NCBI GenBank assembly: GCA_914767715.1
Contig: OU612067.1
Location: 9,054,001 to 9,118,000 of the forward strand
Reading direction: 5' to 3'
DNA from: Membranipora membranacea
Taxonomy: Eukaryota > Bryozoa > Gymnolaemata > Cheilostomatida > Membraniporidae
DNA: 64,000 nt
Part shown: one piece after another, positions 1-12,179 of the stretch
How positions within the stretch are numbered: the stretch's first letter is position 1
Layout: every line of letters starts with the position of its first letter
The notes under the pieces: generated by a model
Seen by the model: the letters and a program-made list of their open reading frames with translations, nothing else
The model's database searches: none
What the model was told of the DNA's origin: nothing
Position numbers and translations under genes: made by a program

Positions 1-1484
1 CTTTCTAGATTACTGAGTTGATAGTACAAAAGCCAATAAAACCCATAAATTATAGATAAACATTGCGACATTATGGAGAAGTTACGTATATCTCAATATA
101 TAAATAAAATAATTTTATTTTAAAAATACATCTTCAGTGTATTTAGGGTAAAACCTGAAAGTCTTTCCTACTATTTCTCAATGATGAAACCTACCTGATT
201 ATTCCAAATTCATGTCATGTATTGAAGCAGCGTACAGACGCTTGTGGGAGATATGGTTATTACTATTGAATACACTTTGGGAGACTTTCAACGAGATATG
301 ATAACCTTTGTTCTTTCAATATGGCAACATCATTACCACATCATGCAGGGAGAGATTTGGGTCCAAGACCCCTGACATGTTTAAATTGAAAGACACGTTT
401 AAATTGAAATACCACACTAGACTCTTAGATGTCCCTTTACACTTGGCAACCAAGCTTCCCTTACTGTGACGATAAACGGCTAAGAAGAACTTCTTCATGA
501 CCATGACAGCTCATAATACAACATTGTTGAATTAACCAAGAGGTCAGATCACTGTCGCCATAAGCAGGTTTGATCAGTGAGAAATGCTGCTTACATCTCA
601 CACCATAAAGGAGCGCAGTATTTGCAGGAAGGAAATTTCACCGCTGTGAACTTGTGAAATGTGTGGCTCAACATTTACTCATCCTGATAACTTAATATAA
701 ACTTCCTCCTTTAAAGCTAGCTTATATTAAGTCACCCTCAAATTAGCTAACATAAACTCTAGCTAATATTAGTTACTCATCTAGGGTAGATTGATGGTGC
801 GTATTTTTTTACATATAAAATTTCAGGACACTCTCAGAGGTCTTCCATGTAGTCTGACTAGACAAGGATAAACTTTTTTTTTGTTGTCATGTTGATAGAT
901 TTGTGACATCTTTTCTAATGGTATTATTGAGCTCATCGCCATGTTAATCCCATGTATGACATTACCACTAAGTTGTACCATACTGGAACATGGGTTTTTC
1001 TGGTAGGTGGTTTATGTTTTTTTTGCGTAGTTTCAACATCTCAGACGTCATACACAGTCTATATGACATTCTAAACGGACTATAAAACGCCAACTCTAGT
1101 TCTATGATTTTCCTTGAGCGCGTTATTGGGTTACCCTGGACAAGATAAGATCTCTTGTTTCAATGTATACAAAGATTTTCTGGGTCTACGGGCCAGAAAC
1201 CTTAAAGTGAGTGTCAGAGAATCAGGTTTATGGCATCATTAAAGAGCTCTCCGTCCAATTTAGGATCCTGCTCTTATTTCCAAATCCTGAGTCTGTCACA
1301 ATTGCCTTAAATATGAGATCGGATTTTTATGATAATTACCCCTTTTTTTTATGTTTGTTGACAAGCGCGACAATACAACAAGACATATATTATTAATAAA
1401 TATCCCATGATGCAACTTTCTTGGAATTCCCAGCCCGATCAGGTTATTGATAGCATATGTGACATCGATCTGGTCTTCCTGAGG
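1..1484. other. Non-coding stretch, no gene recognised
   Basis: No exon with family similarity, no tRNA and no long open frame is seen on either strand. The short open frames here look like chance frames in AT-rich DNA. The missing downstream exons of the RFC2 gene would have to lie here or further left, but I could not recognise any of them. Confidence 0.5.
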
Positions 1485-1941
1485 TTTAAACCACTGCTGA
1501 CACAGCTGGGCTTTGCCCAGCATAGCCACCAGTCAAAAATTTAAATAGAGAGTTGTGGCATCAAAACATCTAGCCAGAAGCTTTGAATGGAGTTATATGA
1601 ACTCTCAAAATGTAAGGAGTATCTTCTTCCCCAGCCATCCACCATTAGTGATGACATATGTTGAGGTTGACCAATCAGGTGCCTTTCAAATCTAGCTGAG
1701 ATCCAATATTTTTATTAGTGTTGGATCTCAGCTAGATTTGAAAGGCAGTGATTGGTCAACCTCAACGTATGTCATCACTAATGGTGGATGGCTGGGGAAG
1801 AAGATACTCCTTACATTTTGAGAGCTCATATAACTCCATTCAAAGCTACTGGCTAGATGTTTTGATGCCACAACTCTCTATTTAAATTTTTGACTGGTGG
1901 CTATGCTGGGCAAAGCCCAGCTGTGACAGCAGTGGTTTAAA
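1485..1941. repeat. Near-perfect palindromic foldback element
   Basis: Two arms of about 220 bases read as reverse complements of each other around a spacer of roughly 14 AT-rich bases near 1710. Both outer ends carry tttaaaccactgctg or its complement. The arms differ by only a few substitutions and small indels, for example 'gaccaatcaggtgcc' against 'ggcagtgattggtc'. Such structures are typical of foldback or MITE-type DNA transposons. No coding capacity is seen and no clear target-site duplication could be fixed. Confidence 0.8.
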
Positions 1942-3906
1942 GGTGATTTGTTATACAAACGCGAAAGTTATCGCCAGTGACACAGAATCGAGCCTTGCAT
2001 TAAACTCCATAGTAAGTTGTCTTTTTGTGGGTGCAATGAATGAGCAATCGATTGCTGATGCTTGATTATTTATCATAGAAGAGTAAATATTGGCTTGAGT
2101 TTAGTTAAGCTAGTCAGGGGGGGGATCGCTTAATGCAAGCTAGCTCTGAAACTAGTATATCTGAGATGGGAGTAAAAAGCTAACCTTTTCTCTTGCCAAT
2201 GCTTTTACGCCTCAAGAGCAGTAATTTAGTCAAGCGCTAACAAGATATACATGGATCTTAGATTACATACTTTGAAATCACAAACGCTTTATGAATGCAT
2301 CAGGGCTGGTGCAAACAGTTATACTGACATTCCCATTGTATTATCTAGAGTCTACTTTTGGCTATCTTTGGGGTGCCTGAATGTTGGTAGCACACAAAAA
2401 ATTAGCTAGCCAAGGAGAGAGTTTCTGTTAAGTAATGAGGTTGACTTAATTTTAACTTTTAAATTTAGGTGTGGCAGAAAAAAAAGAAATTTCCCCCCCT
2501 GCAGAAACATTCGCTTTTAGGTTATATAAGCATGAGAGGATAACCCTGATTTACATGGAAAAATAACCTGTCCAAAAATACCAACTTTCAAGACAGGCCT
2601 TGATGCAATTCCGGCGCTCTTTCATTTAAAGTCAACAAGTTTCCTGAATAATTGTTCAATTTCTGTGGTCGTGTTCCCAAATTGTTGACAGATAAAGCCA
2701 TATAATGTCCACTAGACAGGTTACTATAAAAATTATTGTATGTTATAATATGTATATGTTGTGTTCTTTTTTGTTTTAACTAGACGTCAGATTATATACA
2801 TGTGATCACGTGACATTTGTATACGCACTCAAATTCTGCCCGGGTAACAACCTAAGCCTAGCAGTTACCCGCGAAAAGTTTGAGCACTAAACTAATATAG
2901 AGGATGAAACTTATCAATTCTATGGTAGGGAGTTTATATGTAGGATATCATGAATCATCCTTTCTTCATGACCACCAGAAAAATCGTTTAGTATGCAGCT
3001 AAACAAGTCATCAACAGGTTTCATTGTCCAACTAAAAATACGGATTGTACCTCAAATTTGTTGTTGGTCACATGAAAGTTTGTGTAGAAGGTAAATCTAA
3101 GATTATTATCCCATTTGCCTATCACGTGAGAGACCCAGCTCAAATAATCAGAATATATCATTACTTTGAAAAAGCTGCGCAAACAAATACCAGATATAAA
3201 CTCTTTACACTTCCCTCACCCCCTGTTTATCAAATTTCACCTTATATTATGAATGAGTCATTTGCTGAGGACTTGCTATATCTGTATTTTGTATTATTGC
3301 GTTTGATAACATTTTTTTGTTGTTTTTAAGATCCCCAGATTCATTATCTGTGGTTGTTATAGGCTTTGTGATTCCTTGCACACATACACTATGCTATGGA
3401 CTCAACATGTAATCAGTTAGGATTTGGTGTTATTCAATTTACTAGTTACCACAGCTACACTGATCTGATATTGCTGCCAGTTATTCCACGCAAACAGAGC
3501 AGCAACAATAGAGCTCGTAGCTGTAGTAAGAGGCAGATGCTAAATTTCCAGCAAACTGCTGTCTTTTCACCATTTAAAGTTTTTATAGATGGTGTTGTAT
3601 TTCAAACCACACTGATCACGTGATCAACTATTGCATGTATATCTCTGATCGATAAGGAGTGAAGTAATATATTTAGTAGAGTACCATCACAGGGAACTTG
3701 GTGTGACAACCCAAGTTCAATTTTTCTTATTAGGGGCGGATACGTGTTAGGTACTCTTTTTAAATTTATTCTAACAATCAGAGAAACACATGATAATAGT
3801 ACAGTCTCAATGTCAGTGTAATTTGGAACAGTATTTTTGAATAAAACCTCACTAAATCCCCATTGAGATCATGTGGAGTCCTGAATACGAGTGAATATCA
3901 GCTCAC
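1942..3906. other. Non-coding stretch downstream of RFC2 exon 4
   Basis: No coding exon could be supported. It should hold intron 4 of the minus-strand RFC2 gene. I looked for the sequences expected next (the SRC motif and the sensor-2 and collar regions) and did not see them. A plus-strand frame at 3045-3329 (94 codons) has no family similarity I recognise. Confidence 0.45.
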
Positions 3907-6496
3907 CGATGATCTTTTCTGAAGTATTACAGGCGAGAGCGAATCGGGTGGTCTTAGAGTAGATCTCCATAATTCTCCTCAGAGCTTGCTGTGCTGACTC
4001 AGTCATGCTGTCGGCTTCGTCTAATATCACTATCTTATGTCTGCCTGCTGCCAAGGTTACCTTCTTCTGAGCAAACGACTTAATTCTGTGCCTTACCGCA
4101 TCAATACCTCTATAAGCAGACAGATGAAGAATTACAGTATGTATTACAATCAACCATATACCTAGCCTGTCTTGACAAGCGTTGTTGTGGGGGAGGGGGA
4201 AGCTTGTAAACTCTTGCTTTTATATGGTCAATAAGAGAGTTGCCTCCACTGACAGCACGAAATCGAGAGTTGACAAGCTCCCATTCCCTCAATACAAGCA
4301 TTCTCAAGACTTTTGCCCCTTGGTCGATGGCCCCCTGCCGGGGGAAAGACTAAGATAAACCAAAGTTTCATTAAGAGATGTCTAAAAATGTTATAAATAG
4401 AGAGAGGACAACTCCAAATTATACAAATGTTAGACCGAATGCATGTAGTAACCAATATTGTTCTCATGAAGCTCACTTGGTTTTAGAAGTACCTCACCTC
4501 GTCAGCCAATAAGGCTCTGCACCGTGACCAGCCGCGCTCTCAGACAAATATGGCCCTATCCTCCTACCATATATATATATATATATTAAATTAATCCACT
4601 TACCTTTCGTTAGATGCATTAAGCTCCAGAACAGCGTCATTCATGTTGTCACCAAGTAAACTTCTCGCCAAACACAAAATACTGGTCGTCTTTCCTGTGC
4701 CTGGTGGACCCTGAATGATACAAATGTAATTGAAACGCAATGACTATCTGCCACTTATAATATAATTTTCTGTTCAGCCTTATTAGTGTATTAACTCTAG
4801 CCAGGTGCATGTTGAGTATTCCTTGTTGAGGGGGACACAGCCCATAATGAATGAATCTGTTGCATATTAACCGGTGCGATCTTGCCTACCTTGAGATTTG
4901 CATCTTAGAAAAAACACCATTCTATCTGTTTAAATGTGTGGCCGGTTCAAACCGATCCGGCAGCAAATGCTACAGCCGGGTGACTATGTGGCAGCAAACA
5001 GTTATATTACCAACCCATTCCTTTTAGTAGATTTTGCAGTCACAAACCAGTTTTGTTGTGCACATCTCATCTACAGATAAACTTTAAATCCCTCGTAATT
5101 GATTTCCTGTTGTATGCTATTAGAATGGACTCGTCGCTGAGATTATGAGTGATTTGGACCCCTCAATAATATCATGCTCACACTATAACTACAAAGGCAA
5201 TTTTGACTAATCACATTGAGAGACTACTGGCATACTTACGGCAATGATAATATTGGGAACATTTCCACTATTGGCAAATACAGCTAGTCTTTGTACTGTA
5301 TCAGAATTCCCAACTATCTCCTCCATCTTTCGTGGTCTGTACTTTTCAACCCTGTCAATGAATTATGTAGGTAAACAAACTCAACATTAAATTAATGACT
5401 CGGGGAGGTGATGATTATTGGTTACTCAATGGTTCGCCATCCAGGGGGGTCTTTCAAATAGAAACAGCCAAAATCACAGTCTGATTGCTCACTCACTGAG
5501 TGAGCGATATCTGCTAGGGCTCTCGCTTTCAGATCACTCACTCAATGATGGAACTACATACATTCTGAGTGAGCGATTTGGGAGCGATTTTGTCTAATTG
5601 AAAGACCAAGTGAGTGATAATTTTGAGTGTTGTGATAGTGATAACTTGCTATAGTAATGTATCGCTCTTTCTAATTGAAAGACCCCCCTGGCTTATTCAT
5701 AGGGAAAGTTATTGGCTACTTTCATGTCGGGCAGATAAGCTGTTGACAAGTCTGAGGGTCTATTTATAGCCAACAAAAAGGGCAAGAACCCCTTTTCTCA
5801 AATCCTCTTCCTCTTTTAGAAAATTTCTCAATCATTTACTGTCTCGGAAGATGGGGAATTCCCCACAATAGACCCTCCATCCAGTATCAACCATTATAAA
5901 CCTGTCATGTGGAAAGTATGTAGGCACAGGAACAGACCAACTCAAAAGTTGACAGAAGGCATCACCAGTAGTAGAATAGACTCTAGTGCCAGGCTGATAC
6001 ATAAAAGCAGTGAATCATGATGATCTCAATGATCAGAGCAACAAATAATATCATGAAGAAGGCACATAACTTTGAACAGAGGAATTTACCACCACTCAAC
6101 CACTCAACTGCTACTATGACACTCACTGACTGATGCTGAGCTGAGAGTGTAAGTTGGGGTGTAACACAGACAGTGATGAAAATTCCTAATGACCTAGCCC
6201 TATCTATCTAGTAGGCTAACTTTGAGAAAAGTACAGGTCACTTCTTTTCCAGATCATCATCAGCTTACTTAAACTTTCTGTTATTGACTGAGCCAGTCAT
6301 TCAAGCTTTCTGCTGCCAAGGAAGGAAAGAAGGTTGAGTAGTACTAGTAGTAAGTAAGTAAGTTGAGTCAACATAGAAAAAAACTTGCTTGTACTAATAA
6401 TTTTCAAGCATTTGACAAAACTTACCATGGTTGCTCACCCTTAGATGAACCTTTGGCTACTTGTTTTGGTGGAGCATCAACTTCCATATCACCCAT
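3907..6496 (-). CDS. RFC2: Replication factor C subunit 2, N-terminal half (partial gene)
   Basis: Small AAA+ subunit of the RFC clamp loader, which opens and loads the PCNA ring at primer-template junctions in the nucleus. Four exons on the minus strand: 6496-6426, 5351-5240, 4710-4604 and 4109-3907, all with GT-AG introns and phases 2, 0, 2 and 1 at their ends. The protein starts [12 protein letters not shown] and continues with the conserved [11 protein letters not shown], Walker [10 protein letters not shown] (exon 3), LELNASNER, and Walker B LDEADSM followed by AQQALRR (exon 4). The match to metazoan RFC2 is close and exceeds that to the RFC4 and RFC5 paralogues in my reading. About 164 residues are present of some 350 expected. 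The last exon breaks off just before the arginine-finger SRC motif, and later exons were not found in the remaining 3.9 kb. A hAT-type MITE sits in intron 1. Confidence 0.88.
4152..4200. repeat. Fragment of a dispersed repeat in RFC2 intron 3
   Basis: The string 'agcctgtcttgacaagc' followed by a G-rich run recurs near 29133 and, with changes, near 47516, next to the small 'tagccttg' palindromic repeats. This looks like the edge of the same repeat family, here without the palindromic core. Confidence 0.5.
4569..4587. repeat. (TA)n microsatellite
   Basis: Alternating TA for about 19 bases, within RFC2 intron 3 just outside the exon 3 donor site. Confidence 0.9.
5442..5690. mobile_element. hAT-like MITE in RFC2 intron 1
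   Basis: About 249 bases bounded by inverted ends caggggggtctttcaa and ttgaaagacccccctg. The interior is rich in 'gagtgagcgat' motifs in both orientations. A CAGGG-type start and the small non-coding body fit non-autonomous hAT elements. The flanking 8-mers (tcgccatc on the left, gcttattc on the right) do not match well, so the target duplication is either decayed or the ends are slightly misplaced. Confidence 0.7.
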
Positions 6497-9407
6497 TGTT
6501 GTTAATCTGGTTTTAATTTGAACTTAGATTTCTAGTAGGTTGTGTTAGTCAAAACAAGTCCTTTGCTCAAGCTCACTCACTACATGTGCTTTTGTTTACA
6601 TTTTATTTCCCGCCATAGACCACAACACATTTTTATGTTTCCTGTTTCATTATCATGGGCACACAAGTCCAAAAGAGTAGTGATTATTAATTGATTTAGT
6701 GTGTCAGAGCAGACAACTACCGAGATTACTCATCTTTTTACTGTCTATAGGCAAGGAGTAAGGAGTGCTATAGGGAACATATCCTTAATATTATCACTCC
6801 TTGGTTCAACTCATATATTAATTCTTTAACCTCTTTACCTCATACACCTCATGTTTATAAATATAATCGAAATGATAATTTGGCGCTTCTAAACATCTGC
6901 CAACAACAAGACAGCAAAAAGTTGGCACTGCGCAGTATTGTTCAATGCTTTGAGACTTCAATAGGTCAGTTGTTAGGTAGGGCACGTTTATTATTGATGT
7001 CTCATTTCCTGTACACATATTCTGCTATCTTAATAAGACAAAACCAAAGATTAAATAATTCATATAATCATCGCTCTCATAAATATTTAGACCTATGGGA
7101 TTTAAATCTCACTCGCTTTTTCGTTTGTCCCACACAACCTCCATCATACTAACCGAGCTGAAAACAGCAGCTTCGCTATCAATATGATGATCTGTTTTCA
7201 GCAAAATTCTAAGCAGAATCATCAAATTAAACAACAAACCTTGCCCATGGCCGCTATATCAGGTACCCAATGGTACTGTTTTCTGCACAGATTTAGTTAG
7301 TCATAAAAAATATACACTTAAAAAATATTTAAGATAATTTCAGTTTCTGTTTGAAAATAGTATCACAGGTATTTCTGTAAAAGTAGCATTGCACTGAGTG
7401 ACGGGTGAATGTAATTTTCTATTAATGAGATGATTTGGAGGTGAACTTTAGGTCAGATTTTCTACTCTCTACGCATTTTAGTATGTAGTCAAACATTCTG
7501 GTAGAATGAGTGTATAATTATGTACTTTTGAAGCTTGTTATTCGGGGGTGAGGCCAACAATAGCCATGAATTCTTGAACCTCTTCAATAGAACATCAAAT
7601 CTTTTTTAGAAGGCTGTCAACACCTAATCTAGTGCTTTGACATCAAAGTTCAATAGCTACCAATCAGATGATATGTTTGAACCATTGGCTACCTGTTTGA
7701 TTTACTTGAAACCAGTTGTCAGATTGCAGCCTGCGCTTCATTCCTTGTATGTGGAAATTTCACTTTCAGTCACTGTAGCATATATTTGGTATTGAAATTA
7801 GGTATTATAAACATAACTAGGTGTATTATACCGAATATGGTGCAATTTGAGATCACTTCTTTTTTAAAGTTTATTTTACTATGAAGAAAATACAAAACGA
7901 AGAGGAGGTTTTTGAAGCTTACGCAGAGTGTGCCAATGAGCGTGGTTGAAATATTAATATGAACATATCTGTATCACCATTATTATAAATTTGTCTGTCA
8001 TACCACATGTGAAAATCCCACAAGCAACCCTAGTCCTATTTCTTAGTCTGTAAAATTACAATATTGTCGGGCTCGTATCTACCTTTTGAACTTCCCTAGA
8101 ATAGTTGATGAGCACTTTTACTGTGTTTGTCTGCTGCAAACAAACAATGAAATTAGTATCGGGTATTTCTGTCTATGTGTTGTCTGCGTTTATCACAGCG
8201 CTATCAGTATCTCGTCTCGTCTGGTGAACTGGTGTTAATTTATTTCATTGCTATAGAATTCTGAGCCTGCATCTCTCCTAACGCTGTAAATTAAATACCA
8301 GCAGTAAAATTTGCAGTTAACAAGGCTAATAACCTGTGTGCTTTGTTTGGGTCTACCTATAGCTCATCTGTCTCATAACCATATCCTCCTCATTCACCCG
8401 TTTGAAAACTAATCCAATCGCTTCTACCAAAAATATGTAAGGTCATAAAGATGTTGGAGTATTATTTCGCTAATCACTAGCTATTATATAATATAAGGAG
8501 AACGTTTTTTTATTCTATCTGGGGTAGGATATGAAGAAAAAAATTTTCATCACCTCACAAAGTCTGAGTCACATCAGAGACATTTTTGGAAACTAACGTC
8601 AGGCATCTATTATAATTTTATAACCTTTGTAGAATGGCTAAAATGTTTGTTTTTATTGGAAAACCTAGTTTTTTTATAGCCTACAAACGTACTAATAGAT
8701 TTGTATGGTTAAATCAAGGAGTACTCCTTGGTTAAATAAATATAATATTTGCTATCTGGCTAGGTTAAAATTGCTTTGTACTTTTGAGATAATCCAAGGC
8801 TGCATTTTTGGCAGAACGCCATGAAAACAAAAAACGTGAGAAATTTGACTGTCGGCAACATCGAAACCCATAGATCTATATTTGCTTATATCAAAAGGGG
8901 ACAGGTGTCCTTGTTGTTTGTTTGAGTGGAATATTATGATATGTTGACGTCAGTGTACTCAAAACAATCCGGTATAGTAGGCTGAGGTTTGACAGTGTTT
9001 GCTCCTTCACGCCTTCTTCTTGATCTCTATTGTATTCAGTATGGAAAAACTCCCGATCAATCTGCTGCATAATATGTCATTGATTGACATCGAAATAATG
9101 CTACATAAAATCGATTCATTCCTTGTTCAGACTAATTGCTTCTAAAAATAAACGGTGTCAATCTTATTATCAGAATTTGTTATTATTTTTTGTACCTTTT
9201 TATTGACATAATCTGATTCGTAGTGCCCCGAGCACCCAGGACACAAATAAACAGTAAATATTGTGTAATGTGACAGGTCTAATATGTGTGACACTAGTTT
9301 TAGAGGGTAGATCAAGAGAAAAGATATATTTGATGTCTTTAAATGAGTTTAGAACCTTATTGGTGGTGTTTTGTTGAGCGTGGATTTGTCCTAGGAGGAA
9401 GGACATA

Positions 9408-9480
9408 AACTAGCCTTGTCATATTGCAGCTACTTTTTCCTGTTTTGGGGGTAAAACAACTCAAAAAATGTAGCCACATG
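9408..9480. repeat. Dispersed short palindromic repeat, diverged copy
   Basis: Reads 'tagccttgtca', then a cactttttcc/tgttttgggg core, then 'atgtagccacatg'. This is a diverged copy of the palindromic family best preserved at 47594-47668. Confidence 0.55.
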
Positions 9481-11690
9481 AAAATGCTTTTGTGGAACTT
9501 AGCAAAGCTGTCATAAATGATGTTGTATTTTTTATCGCATTGGTTTGAAATTTCAAAAATATAGTCCCTCCTACTCTCCTGACTAAACCCTCATCATTTT
9601 ACATTTTCTTGTTTGCAGATTAAAAAAAAAACCAAATGAATAAAAGTGACATTAAAACTAACCATGAGAATTTAAATGCATTTCACAGTTCACAGAAAGC
9701 TAAGTTATCTCAATTCAATTAGTATTACTGTCTGTCGCATCAAACTCAATACAGAGATGAAATATAAAATTGGACAGAATTAAGAATTTATTAACACCAT
9801 CATAATTCATGCATCACAGTTTTTCCGTCGATTTAATTTCTTAATTATAAGGTACATAACACATTGAAAAACGCATGCTGCCATCATACACTACCAAGTC
9901 ATAAAGGCAAGATCACATGTTCACATGTCAGCAAGAATAACAGGGCACCTGCCTTTCACTGTCAAAACTCATTATCTGCGTTATCTATGCGGTAAGTATT
10001 GAGATTCTTTCATGATCTGAATAAACGGAAAGTGTCATAATTATTCTACCAATCCCCCAATGACTCGACACTCTGTTGTACAATGACATTTATGAATTGA
10101 GACAGGAGGCATAGCCAGTAAGCATATCGAAAGTAAATAGCAATGTCAGGGGACTGGCACAGCACGCACCTTCAACACAGCTAATGGAGTATGAAGGAAG
10201 TTATTGAAACTAAGGCTATACACTGAGAAGGTTTTTCTTCTGTTCTTTGAGCTCTAAATTGATTGATTATTGCACTATCCTTGCCATGCATTCTGCTCAC
10301 ACATTGTTCACTGATCTGCACGAGGGTTTAGATTGCCGACACTTTACCTCCTGCTTAACTCAAAATGATCAAATGTGTAAAAAGCAGAACTCTGTCACAT
10401 GAAGCTGATAGTATGAAATCAGGTGCACTCACATAGAAGCTCGATACTGCTGAAACGGATACCATTCACCTCAACGGTGACACAAGTAAGGTGTGTACTT
10501 TGCAACTTGTGTTTTTACTGCTTTCCTCTCTGTGGATTTTTATTATTAGCCAAGGGCAAACATTGACACCCGGACACAACCCTCAAAGGCAGGACTAGAT
10601 TTTTTTTAAACTTGGTATGGGACAACAACTCTCAATTTTTAAATTTAACTTTGACCACTTGTGAAGAACTGAGCACAATCAGCGACATTTATGCGGACTC
10701 TGCAACACTAAAATTTAAATTGATCTGATAAGGGGATCAAGTAAAAAGCACATCATCTAAATGGGCACCCTTGTGTTTAAAACAGACAGACATAGGATCT
10801 TTTACACGCTATTAGCTAGCTTCGAATAATGGCCGCGCATTAGAATACCGGGGAACTTTATCTCATAAGTAACAAACAACACTTAGTGTAATGGAAAACA
10901 AAATCTTGAGATCGATGGCCAACAATAAGCTGTTAATTATTTAATTATCTTGTCAATCTATGGCTAAACTAGCGCGTACCAATGCCACTCCTAATTTCGA
11001 AGCAAAATTCAAAATTATTTTGAGAAATTGCGACAAAGTAATTGGCCATCATATATTGAGAAATTTTATTAATATAATATCTTCATTCATTCCTCTGACC
11101 GTTATAGATTGTAGATTTAACAGTTATACGATCTCAGGCGGCAGCAGCAGCAACACCAAAGGCAGATTTCTGTTGCACAGCAAATTGGCGGCTGTGTTTA
11201 CAAACAATATTGACATAATTTCTGAATTGTTCCCTAATAGATTTTCAATATTTTGTTGACAGCTTTTGCTCAGATCAAATTTCTTTTGTCTGCATTATAG
11301 ACATTAGCTATGCATGATCTCATTTGAACAAGTCTAAATTACAACATCTCTACACTGCGGACTTAAATACTCCAGCAATCAAACTTGATTGCCGATACAT
11401 TTTCATTATTTTTTATCGACGAGCTGCTCATAGTTTAACATGTCAAGCGTATAGACAATGCACTGAGAATGCTCAGTATGGTAAGTGAAGCAGCTCACAG
11501 CTGATCATTCGTAATTCGTTATAATGCAGTTGATTGCGCCCATTATCTAGCTTTCATTGTTCTTGCTAAAAGTTCTCTTACTCTTGAGAGTTTGATGTCA
11601 GCAGCAGAATTCACTGCACTGCGTGGTTAGTGAGTGTGTGTCCTAATGGTCAATAATGGGGTAATCTTAGGGTCAGCAGGTGTTTGTTTG

Positions 11691-11700
11691 CTATAAATAG
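11691..11700 (+). promoter_or_regulatory. Possible TATA box upstream of the Kv gene
   Basis: The string ctataaatag matches a TATA element. It lies 480 bases before the Kv start codon. A polypyrimidine-AG ('ttttcag') near 11975 would allow a spliced 5' leader. Without a mapped start site this is only a candidate. Confidence 0.3.
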
Positions 11701-12179
11701 GCGAGGTGGACAAGTATTTTTGGCTTGTGGTTGAGTTACCACAATCAAATCTTTTGGCTCTTTTAGAGCAAATCTTTTATCTTCACCAATACTGAGCATG
11801 CCTAATTTTTTATCGCTGTTAACATTGTGTTTTCATGCTTGCTTGAGGGAGTGAGGGGTCCTTGATTCTCCTTAGAGATGTCTTATTGCTTTGTTTATAA
11901 AATGCATGCCTGCATGCAATGACCGTTAACCTCTCAGAGGACTACTAGCAAGAAGATCGTTTTGTCTATTTTCAGGTCCTAGCTGCCTTCAAGGGACTAG
12001 CGGGGATCAAAACCTTCTCTAGTTCTGACCGAACCACATAAGACTTCATCTACCTTCGATTACATCTGAGTAACAGCGAGAAAACTCCGGCCAGAGGCCT
12101 ACATCAGAAACATAGCATCTCTCTCTAGCCGGCATAAAAATCCTTCAATGTATAGAGCTGGATAACGACTGCAGCCATC

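Larger units (their letters stand above)
6497..12152. other. Long gene-poor spacer between RFC2 and the Kv gene
   Basis: RFC2 (minus) and the Kv gene (plus) point away from each other, so this 5.6-kb stretch should hold both promoters. No coding exon with recognisable similarity was seen. The open frames at 6880-7152 and 10960-11259 match no family I know. A repeat fragment lies at 9408-9480, and a TATA-like box at 11691. Confidence 0.5.

Noticed and set aside
1296-1529. 77-aa minus-strand frame as a missing RFC2 exon
   Set aside because: Contains GKAQLCQQWFKPQEDQI, which does not match any RFC2 region, and it overlaps the palindrome arm.
3045-3329. 94-aa plus-strand open frame
   Set aside because: No similarity to any family I know and antisense to the RFC2 gene direction; no supporting structure.
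6880-7152. 90-aa plus-strand open frame
   Set aside because: No recognisable domain, no splice partners, composition like surrounding AT-rich DNA.
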